From Paralichthys olivaceus (lineage: Eukaryota; Chordata; Actinopteri; Pleuronectiformes; Paralichthyidae): DNA of 64,000 nt. Shown here one piece after another: positions 37,206 through 48,338 of this stretch. Position numbers and translations under genes: made by a program. Position 1 is the stretch's first letter; the number at the start of each line of letters is the position of its first letter. Below the pieces are notes generated by a model, which saw only the letters and a program-made list of their open reading frames with translations, was not told the DNA's origin and made no database searches. The stretch is taken from positions 2,418,001 to 2,482,000 of the forward strand of contig NC_091110.1 of NCBI RefSeq assembly GCF_024713975.1. The letters run 5' to 3'.

Positions 37206-38317
37206 GATCTAAATACAAATCTAGACCTTTAAATATGGTTTTATAGGTTGTTGGATTTTTTCAGTCACTGTACATAACAAATAGAGCTGGAAGCCTGAGA
37301 TGGAGAAGTAATATGGCCTTAGATATGAGGCTTAATTCAATTAAGTGGACTGTAGGCAAAAGGATTAAGCTTTTTAGGATTTAGAAAAGAACTGGTTGAG
37401 ACATGTGGCTGTGGCTCCAAAGTGTTTTCTAACAAAAGATCAGATTACATAATATTTCAGTTTTTATACCAAATAAAAATACATAATTTTCATTTCCACA
37501 ATCTCTGTTCTTTTGGTTCAGTATCTCATCTACTCATTGTGATGTTTTGGTGGTAAAATGATCTCTTTTCTTTTGGAGGAGGCCAGATTCATAGCTGTGA
37601 TCGTGAATCTTTTCATTTTAGGTAGGCTACATTCATTTTAGGTTTGTGTGAAAATGATCTATGTGTCGAAACAGAATAACAAGTATCGATATCTGTAATG
37701 ATATCAGTGATCCCTGTGCTGCTGTTCCAAACGTTTATGGTTTTGCTGATCCCTGATGCACAACTGTTACACAAGCAGGGCCTTCTCAGTGAGTCACAGC
37801 AGTGCAACAACACACACCAGTTTATACTGAAGTAATGTTGTCACCTCCCGTGAAAGGATAAACAGAAGGGCTGAGTCACTTTGAATACTCTAACTGTTGA
37901 CTCACAAACCATCATTTGTGTTAAACACAGAGTGTGTGGTTAAACTCCTGTTGGTCACTGACAAGACAGCTTCCATGATCGATTACCAACTAGTGTTGAA
38001 GTTGCTGCTGTTCCAAGTGCTAGACATTGCAAAACACAACATCATGCCAAGGCCGCACACCTCTCAAAGTGCCAAACATCCACGCAAGTGACATTTCATT
38101 GTGGATAATAAAAACAGTTGATGTGGAAAAGGAGGAGGAGAATGTTCCCAGTGGCTCGCAGAAACAATGGAGTGGAAGGGAAGTGATAAGAGACAGGACA
38201 TCCTAACACTGCTGCATCTCAGACCTCCCACACGTCACCAGAGAGCCATGCAGCAGCTGTCAGTCAGCGTACAACCACGGCTGACAACAAAGACGAGAAA
38301 ACCTCCCAAAAGTACTT

Positions 38318-38400
38318 TTAAAGGGATAGTTGACAGAAAAATGAAATCAAATTTGACTCGAAAAGGCATCATTTACATCCTGTCTTCAGCCTAAATGTGC
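38318..38400 (+). repeat. Fragment related to the palindromic MITE
   Basis: TTAAAGGGATAGTTGACAGAAAAATGAAAT resembles the terminus of the element at 30181-30678; the following CTTCAGCCTAAATGT matches the far side of 45312-45560. Confidence 0.5.
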
Positions 38401-38923
38401 AGGTGTAGCATCACTACTTCTGGTAGAGGTAGATTTAGGCTTAAAACATGGTGTCAATGATGCCGTTTTGAGCTGAATTTGATAAATTCACCTATTTTGT
38501 TCCTCATAGGTGGAATAAGCTTCAGAGCTCCTTTTACACCTTTAACTACATAGAACAAACTCTGTGTATATATGATGAACGATGCTGATTTTGTGTTCTG
38601 CATGTGTTGTACAGTCAATGTAAAGGTTATCAGCTGAGCTAAAGTGAAGTGAAGTGAAGTCCAGCTTCAGCTGAACCTCAAACTGAGGTGAGTTGGAGAT
38701 TAGCTGAGAAAAAGTAAAGTGTCATAAAACTATTTTCAATTCATATTTCCAGCATCTGTTCCACGCGCAATATTTAGTTTCTCAGTCCAACAATATGTTG
38801 TATAAGAGTGTATGTAGTCCTGTGTACTAAATAAATACCAGTACTGAACAGTATGAAGCCACGCCTCTTCTGCTTCTGCAAAAATGTCACAAATGTATTT
38901 CCATCACTTTCAAAACCGTTTCA

Positions 38924-39050
38924 AAGTGAAATGTAAAATGTAAAATGTAAAATGTAAAATGTGAAATGTGAAATGTGAAATGTGAAATGTGAAATGAAAA
39001 GTGTAAAGTGTAAAGTGCAAAGTGTACAATGTAAAATGTAAAGTGAAAAG
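38924..39050. repeat. 7-bp tandem repeat (AATGTAA / AATGTGA)
   Basis: About 17 head-to-tail copies of AATGTRAA-type heptamers. The first part is mostly AATGTAA, then a run of AATGTGA, then AGTGTAA variants, so the array is made of sub-blocks. Confidence 0.9.
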
Positions 39051-39670
39051 AGATGGAGGTCTGTAAAATTCAACAGTTAAATGTATTGAAATCCTCTTCA
39101 TGTCCTTATATGCATCAATAAATAGTCGTCTGGAAAAAAGGAAAAAGCCCTCGCAGATTAATTCCTTGCTGACTCAATGAAATGATTTGCTCGGGGAACC
39201 TGTCTGTCACTAGCCGACGAGGCTGCGCCCGTGCACCCTGCCCGTGCTCTCCCTGAGCTTTGACGAGAGGGCTGATGGGAGGGGATGGGATGTATAGGTT
39301 GCATTTTTATCAGTGTTCCCCTGATCCTGCTTTTCCAGGATTATCCATGTTTGCTTTGAGCTGATTTTAGTAACGTGAAGTTGAGCTTAGTTGAGCTGAG
39401 TGAGGCTGGAACTGGGGTTTGGTTGAATAAGTTAATTTAGGTTAAGTTTAAGTTAATTTCACTACTGGTGAACAACTGGTCGATTATGTTAAACTATGTT
39501 ATACAAAATATATATATTATCTTTACAAAGTGATAGTTCACTCTGGCGACTGTAAATCTAAGTGTTTCTGTTTCAGCACTGACAGTCTCACAATGAGCTG
39601 GAAGTAAACAGTCAGCCATAGAAACAGAGGAGGAAGCATCTGGCCAACTGAGGACACACACTGAAGCATG

Positions 39671-39734
39671 AACACACACACACATACACACACACACACA
39701 CACACACATACACACACATACACACACACACACA
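39671..39734. repeat. CA microsatellite
   Basis: About 64 bp of CA interrupted by CATA units. Confidence 0.95.
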
Positions 39735-39863
39735 GCGCTGGCAGCCACCAATCTTGGCTGTAATTAAGACTGTTGGATTCGTGTTATCAAGCCAACAGGA
39801 AAACTGTTTTTTTGACCCACTCACCTACTACGTGACATAATGACGTATTCCCCTTCATGTACA

Positions 39864-39890
39864 CGTGTGTCTGTGTGTGTGTGTGTGTTT
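39864..39890. repeat. Short TG microsatellite
   Basis: About 27 bp of TG with one CTG and one TTTG interruption, about 130 bp from the CA tract at 39671. Confidence 0.85.
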
Positions 39891-41559
39891 GTGAAATAAT
39901 GATCTTTCCAGACTCAGAGCTGATTGTGTTTGGTTGCAGGAATGTTGTTTGTCAGCATGTTGACGTCCATGCTGCAGCGACACCTGCTACCTCTGTCCTT
40001 AATCTGAAAATGCCATCATTGGTTTGGTGTCATATTATCGATTCAGCAGTAAACTACATGCAGCCAAGCCCAAACAAAATCCATACACACTGTGCAGAGT
40101 TATTTTAAAGTGTGCAGTCATTAAAAGTGCAAGAACAAATATTTATTATTGAGCACCCGTTTGCTCCCGTTGTGGTTATTTGAGACTTTATCTCGGCAGC
40201 CAGCTCTTCCTCCACCCTGTTTGTGTTTATCTGCTGTGGCATCCGAATGGGTCAGTCAGCAGGCAGCCCCCACCCCCACCTCCAGGGCCTGATACCAGTG
40301 GTCTGATTCAGCCCCCTCACTCTCTTTACAGAGCGGCTTCATGACTAAAGCTGAGAGACTGAGATTGGGCATCTTCCACTTCCATTAGCAGAGTAATTAT
40401 AGCAGGTGTGGTCCAGCTTTTTATCTACACGCACCAGTTTGTCTGCAGTAAACACAAAAACACACAACGCTAAGCTCTGCGCAGGATGCTGCTCTCAAAC
40501 TGACCAGATTTCACATCAAGTATGTGATGAAGAGGAATCCAGAGGAAGTCTGGGCATGATCGAATTTAAATTTAGAACAATTTAGAAAAGTTAAAAAACT
40601 GTTGCCCGCTCTTCTTCTGGGCGTGAAACTGTGAACACGACACATTTGTCAAGAAACTCAATCTACAGAAAAGAAATGTCACAACTGAAATTTATCAAAT
40701 ACAGCGAATCAGACATGAGGAATTGACGTGTACCGACCATACCATTCTGTCTTTTTATTAAGTCCTCACAGTCTGAAGTTCTCTAATCATCCAATTCAAT
40801 ACAACATTACTTAGATTCTAGTCTGTGGCTAGACCACTGATTTCTCCAGTCCTCTGACTTTTCCTCTGGCACCACTATGAGGCCACAGTTTTCATGAATC
40901 CAGTGAAACACCTCAACATCTACCTGCTGGACTTTCACAGCATCTTGTACAGACATGCGTGATTTACTTTCCTACAAAGCTGATAACCAGGAGTCACGTT
41001 TTGGTTTGATTGTATTCAACGTTTGAACTGTTACAGCCCAGCATGCTTTGCTTCTGGCACCTCGGCGTCTCTCATCACTCTGTTGACTCTGCATTATGCA
41101 TAGGATGTGTATGTTAGGTCGACTGCAGCCATACATCTGTGTGTGAGTCCACTTAAATCGCAAAAACAAAAGGGGAGCTGAGGGCACTTTCCATCAACAC
41201 AGTCAGAGCACAATGGAGCATTTCAACATGGTCGCCCTGTCCTCCACACACAGTGCATCCTGTGTGCCCCTCTCTGTCTCTCACATGCCAAAGAATTGGG
41301 TCAGAAATATCAGAAATTGACGCTTGTGTGGTCTCAGGGTTGAAGGATCAGTGGCTCCGTTTCATGAGGATTGTCTTAACTCTAAATGTAGAACAATCTT
41401 CAACTAACGCGTTGAGTGAAGTTTCCAAAAAAGTGAAGGGATGACTGCATGGCTTTAAACTGATCTCTGAACTGATCCATCCAGTTGCATTTTGGGAGAA
41501 ACTAATAATATAAATAATCATAGTAATTACAACAGTGTGAAGAATAAGAATAATTATTA

Positions 41560-42275
41560 TGATTATTAAACATAAAATACAATTTAAATTTAAAATTTTG
41601 AGTTGGACAGTTGAGATAAATGTGTTAAAGGTTCAGTGTGTAGAATTTAGTGACAGAGGTGAAGTGTCATATTACAGCTGAATACTCCTCATCTCACCCT
41701 CCACTTCTCAACATGAGGGAGAACCTGTGGTGAACTTCAGTTGTCATGGAAACTCAAAAGGTTTTAGTTTGTCCAGTTAGGACGACAGCAAAAAACATGG
41801 CGGCCTCCACAGAGAGGACCCCCCTCCATGTAAATATAAAGTATTTAAATGGTTTTCTATGGTAAAGAAAACAACAATTCATACAATTTAGATGAAACAC
41901 ACAAGTGAAAACATCACTAGGATTATTTTATATTCAATTTCTGCCAAAAATCATTCACCTAAATCTTACACACTGGACCTTTAAAGCTGCATTCACTGTT
42001 TGGAGAAACAAGCTGTAAACAAATACAACATAACTTTGACTTATTAACTAAATAAAGTTGAAGTGTAATCAGTCTGATATTTCCACATCCAGCAGTTAGA
42101 GTAATATGACGTTTCCTCTGGAGTGATGTCCCTGAATTCCCTCTTTTATCTGTGTTTGGCTTCCACATCCAGACGGAAACATCTGGCTCTTTAGCTGCTA
42201 TATAGAAGCTGCACTTCACTGCTCCAAGGATGTGCTTTGGGAGGATATGCCCATATCTTTCCCAACATATTGATT
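41560..42275 (+). repeat. Dispersed repeat, family D (carries a MITE)
   Basis: Shares AAATTTAAAATTTTGAGTT, GCTGCATTCACTGTTTG, ACATCTGGCTCTTTAGCTGCT and CCAAGGATGTG with 45700-46030 in the same order and strand. The two copies flank the claudin-5 gene. No open reading frame is shared, so it is more likely a transposon relic than a gene duplication. Confidence 0.75.
41625..41984 (-). mobile_element. TTAA-type MITE, family A, full length, inserted in another repeat
   Basis: Reverse orientation: starts TTAAAGGTTCAGTGTGTAGA and ends CTTACACACTGGACCTTTAA. The flanking sequence is a dispersed repeat whose related copy at 45.7 kb has no insert at this point, so the insertion and its TTAA duplication can be read directly. 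Confidence 0.9.
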
Positions 42276-42528
42276 CTTTGCATTGTCCTTCAAGGTGTCT
42301 GTAAAGTGGTATTTTAAGCAGTATGGTTTATTATTATAAACCCGAATAATAACTTGGAAATCCTGATAAACTCCACATTTCTGCTTCCATTTCAGCTGCG
42401 TTGCTTTCCGCCCCTCCCGCACACTGAATCACAGGAAGACCCCACACATCTGCTGCTCCAACGGTAAAACAAATACTCTCACACAAACCAGTGCGTTCGC
42501 GTGCGTGTGCGCGCGTGCAGCACGTGGA

Positions 42529-42640
42529 GCCCCCATTGGCTGAGACACAGACGCTGTTGCTGCTGATTGGCCCAAAGTTTGTGAGCGGTGTTTTGCTGGA
42601 GGTGCAGCAGCGGCAGTCTGTTGGTCCCATAAATGAAAAG
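42529..42640 (+). promoter_or_regulatory. cldn5: Likely claudin-5 promoter elements
   Basis: Two reversed CCAAT boxes (ATTGG at 42535-42539 and 42566-42570) are followed by a TATA-like CATAAAT at 42628-42634, about 140 bp before the ATG. A CACGTG E-box lies at 42520-42525. Order and spacing suit a core promoter. The assignment is by motif only. Confidence 0.4.
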
Positions 42641-42772
42641 GTCCAGAGTCTGCGCGCAAAGCCAGCGACCAGAGGCACCAAGACCAGCCAGCTGAGAGGA
42701 GAGACCTCCGACACGACCCCGTAACCTCGCCTCTCTCAGCAGGAGTGTCAGGGAGTTGTTAAAGGCACAGCC

Positions 42773-43420
42773 ATGCTTGCTGCGTGCTTGGAGTTCCTCG
42801 GCCTGGCGCTGTGCCTCACGGGCTCCCTGCTGGTGATGGTCGCCTGCGGGCTGCCGATGTGGAAGGTGACCGCTTTCATCGACTCCAACATCGTGGTGGC
42901 ACAGACCATCTGGGACGGCCTGTGGATGTCCTGCGTGGTCCAGAGCACCGGGCAGATGCAATGCAAAGTCCACGACTCGGTGCTGGCCCTGACGCAGGAC
43001 CTGCAGACGGCGCGGGCCCTGACCATCGTCTCCGCCGTGCTGGGGGTCGTCGCCCTCACGGTGACCGTGGCCGGGGCGCAGTGCACCAACTGCATCAAGG
43101 AAGAGACGGTGAAGGCGAAAGTGGTGAACGTCGGCGGGGTCCTGTACATCATCAGCGGCCTGTTCGTGCTGGTGCCTCTCTGCTGGATGGCCAACAACAT
43201 CATAGTGGACTTCCACAACCCGCAGGTGCCTCCGTCCAAGAAGCGGGAGATCGGGGCGGCGATCTACATCGGCTGGGCGGCCACCGCGCTGCTGCTGCTC
43301 GGCGGGACCCTGCTGTGCTGCTCCTTCTCTCAGGTGGTGAGGGGCGCGTATCCCATCAAATACGCCCCCACCAAGACCATCACAGTCAATGGCGACTTTG
43401 ACAAGAAGCATTATGTGTAA
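42773..43420 (+). CDS. cldn5: Claudin-5, intronless
   Basis: A 215-residue tetraspan tight-junction protein; claudin-5 seals endothelial junctions, notably at the blood-brain barrier. Transmembrane segments lie near residues 8-26, 82-101, 122-141 and 161-183. The first extracellular loop holds the claudin signature: W30, GLW (49-51), C54 and C64, with R81 at its end. Blocks such as WMSCVVQSTGQMQCKV and YIGWAATALLLLGG match human CLDN5 closely, and the protein ends in the PDZ-binding YV. The coding region is a single exon, as in mammals, and is much richer in G+C than its surroundings, which creates a long antisense open frame that is only a shadow. ATG at 42773 is the first in frame and gives the family's N-terminus. 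The septin5 neighbour supports claudin-5. I could not decide between the a and b fish copies. Confidence 0.95.
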   Translation: MLAACLEFLGLALCLTGSLLVMVACGLPMWKVTAFIDSNIVVAQTIWDGLWMSCVVQSTGQMQCKVHDSVLALTQDLQTARALTIVSAVLGVVALTVTVAGAQCTNCIKEETVKAKVVNVGGVLYIISGLFVLVPLCWMANNIIVDFHNPQVPPSKKREIGAAIYIGWAATALLLLGGTLLCCSFSQVVRGAYPIKYAPTKTITVNGDFDKKHYV

Positions 43421-43905
43421 AGTCAGAGTTTTTCATTGGGGGACACTTTGTTTTAGGGCTGAGCCGAGAGATTTCTGCTGTTAAAGTCTGAAGTGATGTG
43501 CAGGGTCACACTGAGGTGACCCCGAAGACATTAGAGCACATTGTGACTGTAACTCTTTTACCATGCATGAACTGAATGTCATTTCTTTGGGCTTTTTTCA
43601 TGCAGCAGAAGTCTATTTATGCTCCTAATGGCTTCTATACTGTTTTGATGCTACAAGTGTTGTAATCAGGTCATGGTGCAGGTTGGGTCGAGGGTCGAGC
43701 CTCAGCTGAATATCTGCACAGCTTCACTGTTACTCCTCTGGACTGGTTTTGCTCAGTTCCCACAGTGAACGTGCAGCAGACAGTGGAGCCCGTCAGACCA
43801 ATGTGCACTCATGTCGTGATCGAAGGAGAACATTTGCATTTGAATACATGTACAGTGTTTTGAACTTCATGTCTTTTTTCAAGTCTTTCAATAGACACAT
43901 TTTAT

Positions 43906-43911
43906 AATAAA
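43906..43911 (+). terminator. cldn5: claudin-5 polyadenylation signal
   Basis: AATAAA about 490 bp after the claudin-5 stop; the first canonical signal seen downstream. Confidence 0.6.
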
Positions 43912-44280
43912 AACATTTAACTGTCTTTCCTTGTTATTCATTATCAGATGTAGGCCGGTGTGTTTTTTTAAAATTTTAAAGATAGAAGTGATTTATGCAG
44001 TCATAATTTGCATTAACTTAACCCCCCTCCCCCTCTTGTGGTGAGGGCCCACAAAAAGCCTGGGATTAAAAGTCTTTGGAGTAATTTTGAAATTTGATAT
44101 TTTTAGCATCATAAGACACTATTTTGACAGATTATGTCTTTTATCAAAAAAAAAAGATATTAGAGCCAAACATCAGGAGATTAACAGATAACATTTAGGT
44201 TATTTATATTATTCTGTGTTGCAACCGATTGGGTTTGAACTTTTTGGTAATTAATTAACTTCTAGTCTGACACTTGAAAT

Positions 44281-45310
44281 TATAAGAATAAGAAGTCCTT
44301 TATTAGTCCCACAATGGGGAAATTTGCAATGTTACAGCAGCAAGAAGATATCAAATAAGTAGCATGCAGTACTTGGGTGAAGGAATATAAAGAAGTCTAT
44401 AGAAACATAGAAACAATATAAATGTAATTAAACTGGTATATACAGTGTAGAGAAATAGATAATGTGTCAGAATATGTACAGTAAATGGATTGCACATTAA
44501 CCACTTATATTGCACAGACAAATGAATAGTACAGTGAATATTGCACAGTTGAGAAGTGTTAAAGTGACAGTCCATAGTGGTGGTGCATGTAGTTTTACTG
44601 GGAGCAGAGCTGGTTGGACAGTCTTACTGCTGCAGGAAGGAACGACCTGCGACACCTATCCTCAGACACTAAGGGTGAATCAGTCTGGTGCTAAAGGAGT
44701 GCTGTGAAGGTGTCCTGCAGGGGGTTGGACTGGTTGTCCATGACAGAAGACATTTTCACCATCATCCTCCTCTGTCCCAACACCTCCACTGGGTCAAGTG
44801 GGTATCCCAGGACCGAGCTGGCCCTCCTAATCAGTCTGTCCAGTCTCTTCCTTCCAGTAGTTGAAATGCTGCAGCCCCAGCAGACCACTCCAAAGAAGAT
44901 GGCAGATGCCACCACAGAGTCATAAAAAGTCTTTAGGAGCGCCCCCTGCACTCCAAAAGACCTCAGTCGCACTGGCATGATCAGTCCAATCCAGTTTATT
45001 GTTCAGGTGAACACCCAGGTACTTGTTAGAAGTCACTTACCCTATGTCCATTCCCTGGATGTTCACCGGTATCGGGGGGGGGGGAATGTCTGCACCTGTG
45101 GAAATCCACCACCAGTTCCTTGGTTTTCCCCGCATTGATCTGGATGCAGTTCTGCTGCTCCCAGGCTTCTCCAGATGAGAAAGAACTCTGTGTTGTAGGT
45201 AGATAACGGCGTCATTCACCCTGATGCCAGAAGGATAGGCCAACTGCAGCGGGTCCATCGATGGTCTCACCAGGGGATTCCATCTAAATACACCAGGGAT
45301 ATGATTACAT
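44281..45310 (-). mobile_element. Deleted LINE (non-LTR retrotransposon), 3' part
   Basis: Read on the minus strand, 45310-45040 encodes reverse-transcriptase-like pieces (DPLQLAYPSGIRVNDAVIYL, then LSHLEKPGS) in broken frame, and the sequence then jumps to an INAGKTKELVVDFH-like segment, so the central catalytic part is missing. The frame at 44978-44691 gives the C-terminal part (FYDSVVASAIFFGVVCWGCS, RRASSVLG). The end at 44281 carries a CTTTATTAGTCCCACAATGG terminus. This is typical of L2/CR1-clade fish LINEs; the exact clade is not certain. It is not functional. Confidence 0.75.
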
Positions 45311-45311
45311 C

Positions 45312-45560
45312 TAAAGGGATAGTTGACCCATATGTGAAAATTCACTCATTACCTACTCACCACTATGGAGGTAGTTTGAGTCCACACAACACTTTTGGAG
45401 TTTCAGGGCTAAACAGTGTTGCAGCCAAATCAAATACAAGTAAAAGGGGGATCACTTACTGCGACCCCTAACCTCTGACATTTAAAATTTGACTCAAACG
45501 AGTTCATTCACTATGATTTCAGCCTAAATGTCTGCTGTGATCCACCACAGACAGAAATAA
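45312..45560 (+). repeat. Diverged copy related to the palindromic MITE
   Basis: AAAGGGATAGTTGACCCATATG and ATTCACTCATTACCTACTCA match the arm of the element at 30181-30678, followed by GAGTTTCAGGGCTAAACAG and GATTTCAGCCTAAATGTCTG. It directly abuts the LINE fragment. Confidence 0.55.
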
Positions 45561-45699
45561 TGTTATTAGGTTTGTGAAAAAAACTTTATTCCATCCATTA
45601 CAGATGATATTTAGCATGTGTTATTAATTGTGGAGGTGCATCAGTGGACATATTTCAAGGGAAAGGGGAAAATTAAGGCTGGAGATGCTTATTATTATT

Positions 45700-46030
45700 C
45701 TAAACATTCAATCATACAAGATACAAATTTAAAATTTTGAGTTAGGACAGTTGAAATAAATGTCTTACAGCTGCATTCACTGTTTGTGGAAACAAGCTGT
45801 AAACACAACATATCTTTGATGAATCAACTTATAAAAATAGGTTTAAAAGAGTTTCTTTCAGTTCGAGCAACATAACTATTTGTGTGAGCGATGTTTGTGT
45901 ATTCCCTCTCTTTCATCTCTGTGTTTGGTCTCCACCACCTCCCGGGGGAAACATCTGGCTCTTTAGCTGCTAAAAGCTCCCCTCCACTGGTCCAAGGATG
46001 TGGTTTGGCAGGATATGCCAATATCTTCTC
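45700..46030 (+). repeat. Dispersed repeat, family D (empty site)
   Basis: Second copy of the repeat seen at 41560-42275. At about 45768 it reads AAATGTCTTACAGCTGCATT where the other copy has the MITE, so it represents the state before insertion. Confidence 0.75.
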
Positions 46031-48305
46031 CTAACGCTAAATAGTGATTCTATGTGAAGCTCAGGTTTTAGTGCCACTACAAAAAACGAATAATATGAAT
46101 TCAATATGATGCTCACATCTGTTTCACTTTAGTGTGTGTGTATACCTCTGTGTACTTGTTTGTGTGTCAAATGAAGGAAACAAACAATAGTCAGAAAATG
46201 ACGTCAAAATAATCAAGTCCCTGGCTCGCACACCCTGACAGAGCGGTAAATGACCTGTGCAGGAGCACTTGAGCCTGGTTTGAACAATGCACCCAGCAGA
46301 CAATCACCAGGATCAGCACAATCAGCAGGGTGCAACTCCAGCGTCAGGAAGCTTGGCCTGGATCTGGGCCACAGCCGAGCAATCACTGCCCTCACATGGA
46401 TAAACAAAAAGAAGAGCGTGCACGTGCACATAGACACGAACATGCTAACAACACAGTAGAGTGCACTGGGGGCGTGGGGGGGGGGCAGAGAATGCAAATT
46501 CACATTAAGGGAATTCCAATGGTTAGAGGAAAACCAGGCTGAAAGTGAAAAGTCTGGTTTGAATGAGCTGAACCTGGATTAAACCATCGTTACTACTTGC
46601 CCAACCCTAACCATTACCCTAACTTTGAACTTAACCTTAACATGTCGTCACCTTAAAATGTAATGATTTGAGGAATTAAACTCATCCAGTGTTTAGGACG
46701 TCTGATCAGACGGAGAAGAGTGTCTTCTCGAGGCTGACGGATGGAGAGCAAGGTGGAGGCAGAAAGTGAATCCACCCTGGGATGGAGAGTAAACCAGTGA
46801 GTGAACCAGTCTTTCCTGACCTGGCACAAGTCTGTTAGAGATATTGTACATTATTTGCTTTTTGGGGGGAAAGTATGACATCACATCACTATTTACAGTA
46901 ATTTTTTGTTATTATTAGTTTTGTGTTATTTGATCAAATAAACATGGACTTGACATACATTGAGGTTTGGTGGTGAAATAAGAGTGATGTAGCGAGAGAA
47001 AACATTTTCTGCCAGAATAGGGCAGCGATGCACATATTATTCCTAAATTACTCACTGCTGCAGGGTTCCTACCGGTTCGGCAATTGGTCGCGTCATGTGC
47101 AGGACTCAATTTTGCCCTAGGACACGTGTGGGTGTCTAAACTGGAACGGAGACGATTGGATTCAAACTTGTGCTACCAGCCAGCTGACATTATAGTTTAA
47201 GACATCAAGTAAGTCAAAAGATCTGGTGTTTGCATTGAGGAATTGATGCAGGCTATCAAGGTAAGGAGCCAATAAATAGTATTTCCTGGATGTTTGGTCA
47301 TTTTAATCATATTTTCCAGTTTGCGTGAAAACACAGCTGTTGTGCCAACTGTGAGAAGTAGATAAAATGTTAAGTAGATAAACGGGAGAATGAAATACTC
47401 AAGTCACTCCTCAGCTTCTATCACATTTGCTATTGCACTGTAATACAATCTATCAGTGGCATCTACCAAGTATTGTAGTTTAGTTTTTATTGTCATTTGC
47501 ACACAATAAAATATGTACACATATGTCACAGAGGCACAAGAGGTCTGTGAAATCAGCATACAATTCATGACACAGTCTCTTACAGTCTGTGACCAGCTCA
47601 AAGGGTTAAATGTTTCAATGTTGAGGCAAACGTTCACATTATCATTCAAGTATCAGCTCTAACTTACATCCACAAGAGCAAATCAGAAAAACACGGTTAC
47701 ACTTCATTGGTTTTCAGTGACTTGTGATTCAGTTTGAAGCAAATCTGGGTCAAGGAACATGAAGACACAGCGTTGCCCCCTGGTGGTTTAACTTCCTCAT
47801 AGGAAGCAAAGAGCAAACACAAAAATGTGACTCATGTTCTTCAGGAGTAATGAGACAGTGTCGAGGCAAAACCAAGCCTGGTGTAGATTTTAAAAAGGGT
47901 CTGTTCACATTTTTATTAAAAAGTAGGTGAGTGTGGAAGTCTGTTTTGACATTCAGGACAACTGTGGTGAGTTGAGGTCCTTACAGATCCATGTGGTTCT
48001 GAGCAGCTGAGACCTGAGCTGGACCTGGTTCAAATGTTTGATCAGCCCAGATACAGGTGTCGCTAAACCAACCAGGACTAAAATCTTCTAGACTGCCACT
48101 TTGCTTTATTCCTGAATTCCCTTGAGACAATGAAGTATGTAAAATGTAAATGTAAAATCACGTAAATCTCCTGTGAAGGTCTGTACTGTAGTCTCTGACA
48201 CTGATACAGTATTACAGAGCCTAATCACACTGGCTTTCTTTTGTTTATGGCTGATTCCATGTCTGTGGGTTTAATTATCTGATTTCAGATCTGGGATTAA
48301 ATGTC

Positions 48306-48311
48306 TTTATT
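48306..48311 (-). terminator. acads: acads polyadenylation signal
   Basis: AATAAA on the minus strand (TTTATT on plus), about 28 nt after the TAG stop, implying a very short 3' UTR. Confidence 0.65.
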
Positions 48312-48338
48312 AAGCCAAAGGCACTGACAGAGGTGTGC

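Larger units (their letters stand above)
29866..42528. other. Spacer between septin5 and claudin-5, no gene recognised
   Basis: Nearly 13 kb between two diverging genes. It holds the palindromic MITE, copies of families B, C and H, several microsatellites and a 7-bp tandem repeat (38.9 kb). Six-frame reading shows only short open frames with no motif I recognise. As both neighbours point away from it, it is the likely place for their shared upstream regulatory DNA, but I see no specific element. Confidence 0.55.
43912..48300. other. Spacer between claudin-5 and acads
   Basis: The two genes converge here. The spacer contains the deleted LINE (44281-45310), the family B-like and family D repeats, and otherwise AT-rich unique DNA with no recognisable exon. 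Confidence 0.6.

Noticed and set aside
42784-43401. 205-codon frame on the plus strand in another phase of claudin-5
   Set aside because: Same cause: overlapping frame of a high-GC3 gene, no family match.
42479-43411. 310-codon open frame on the minus strand across claudin-5
   Set aside because: It mirrors the G+C-rich third positions of the claudin-5 gene, has no domain, and is rich in His/Arg/Gly as antisense frames of such genes are.
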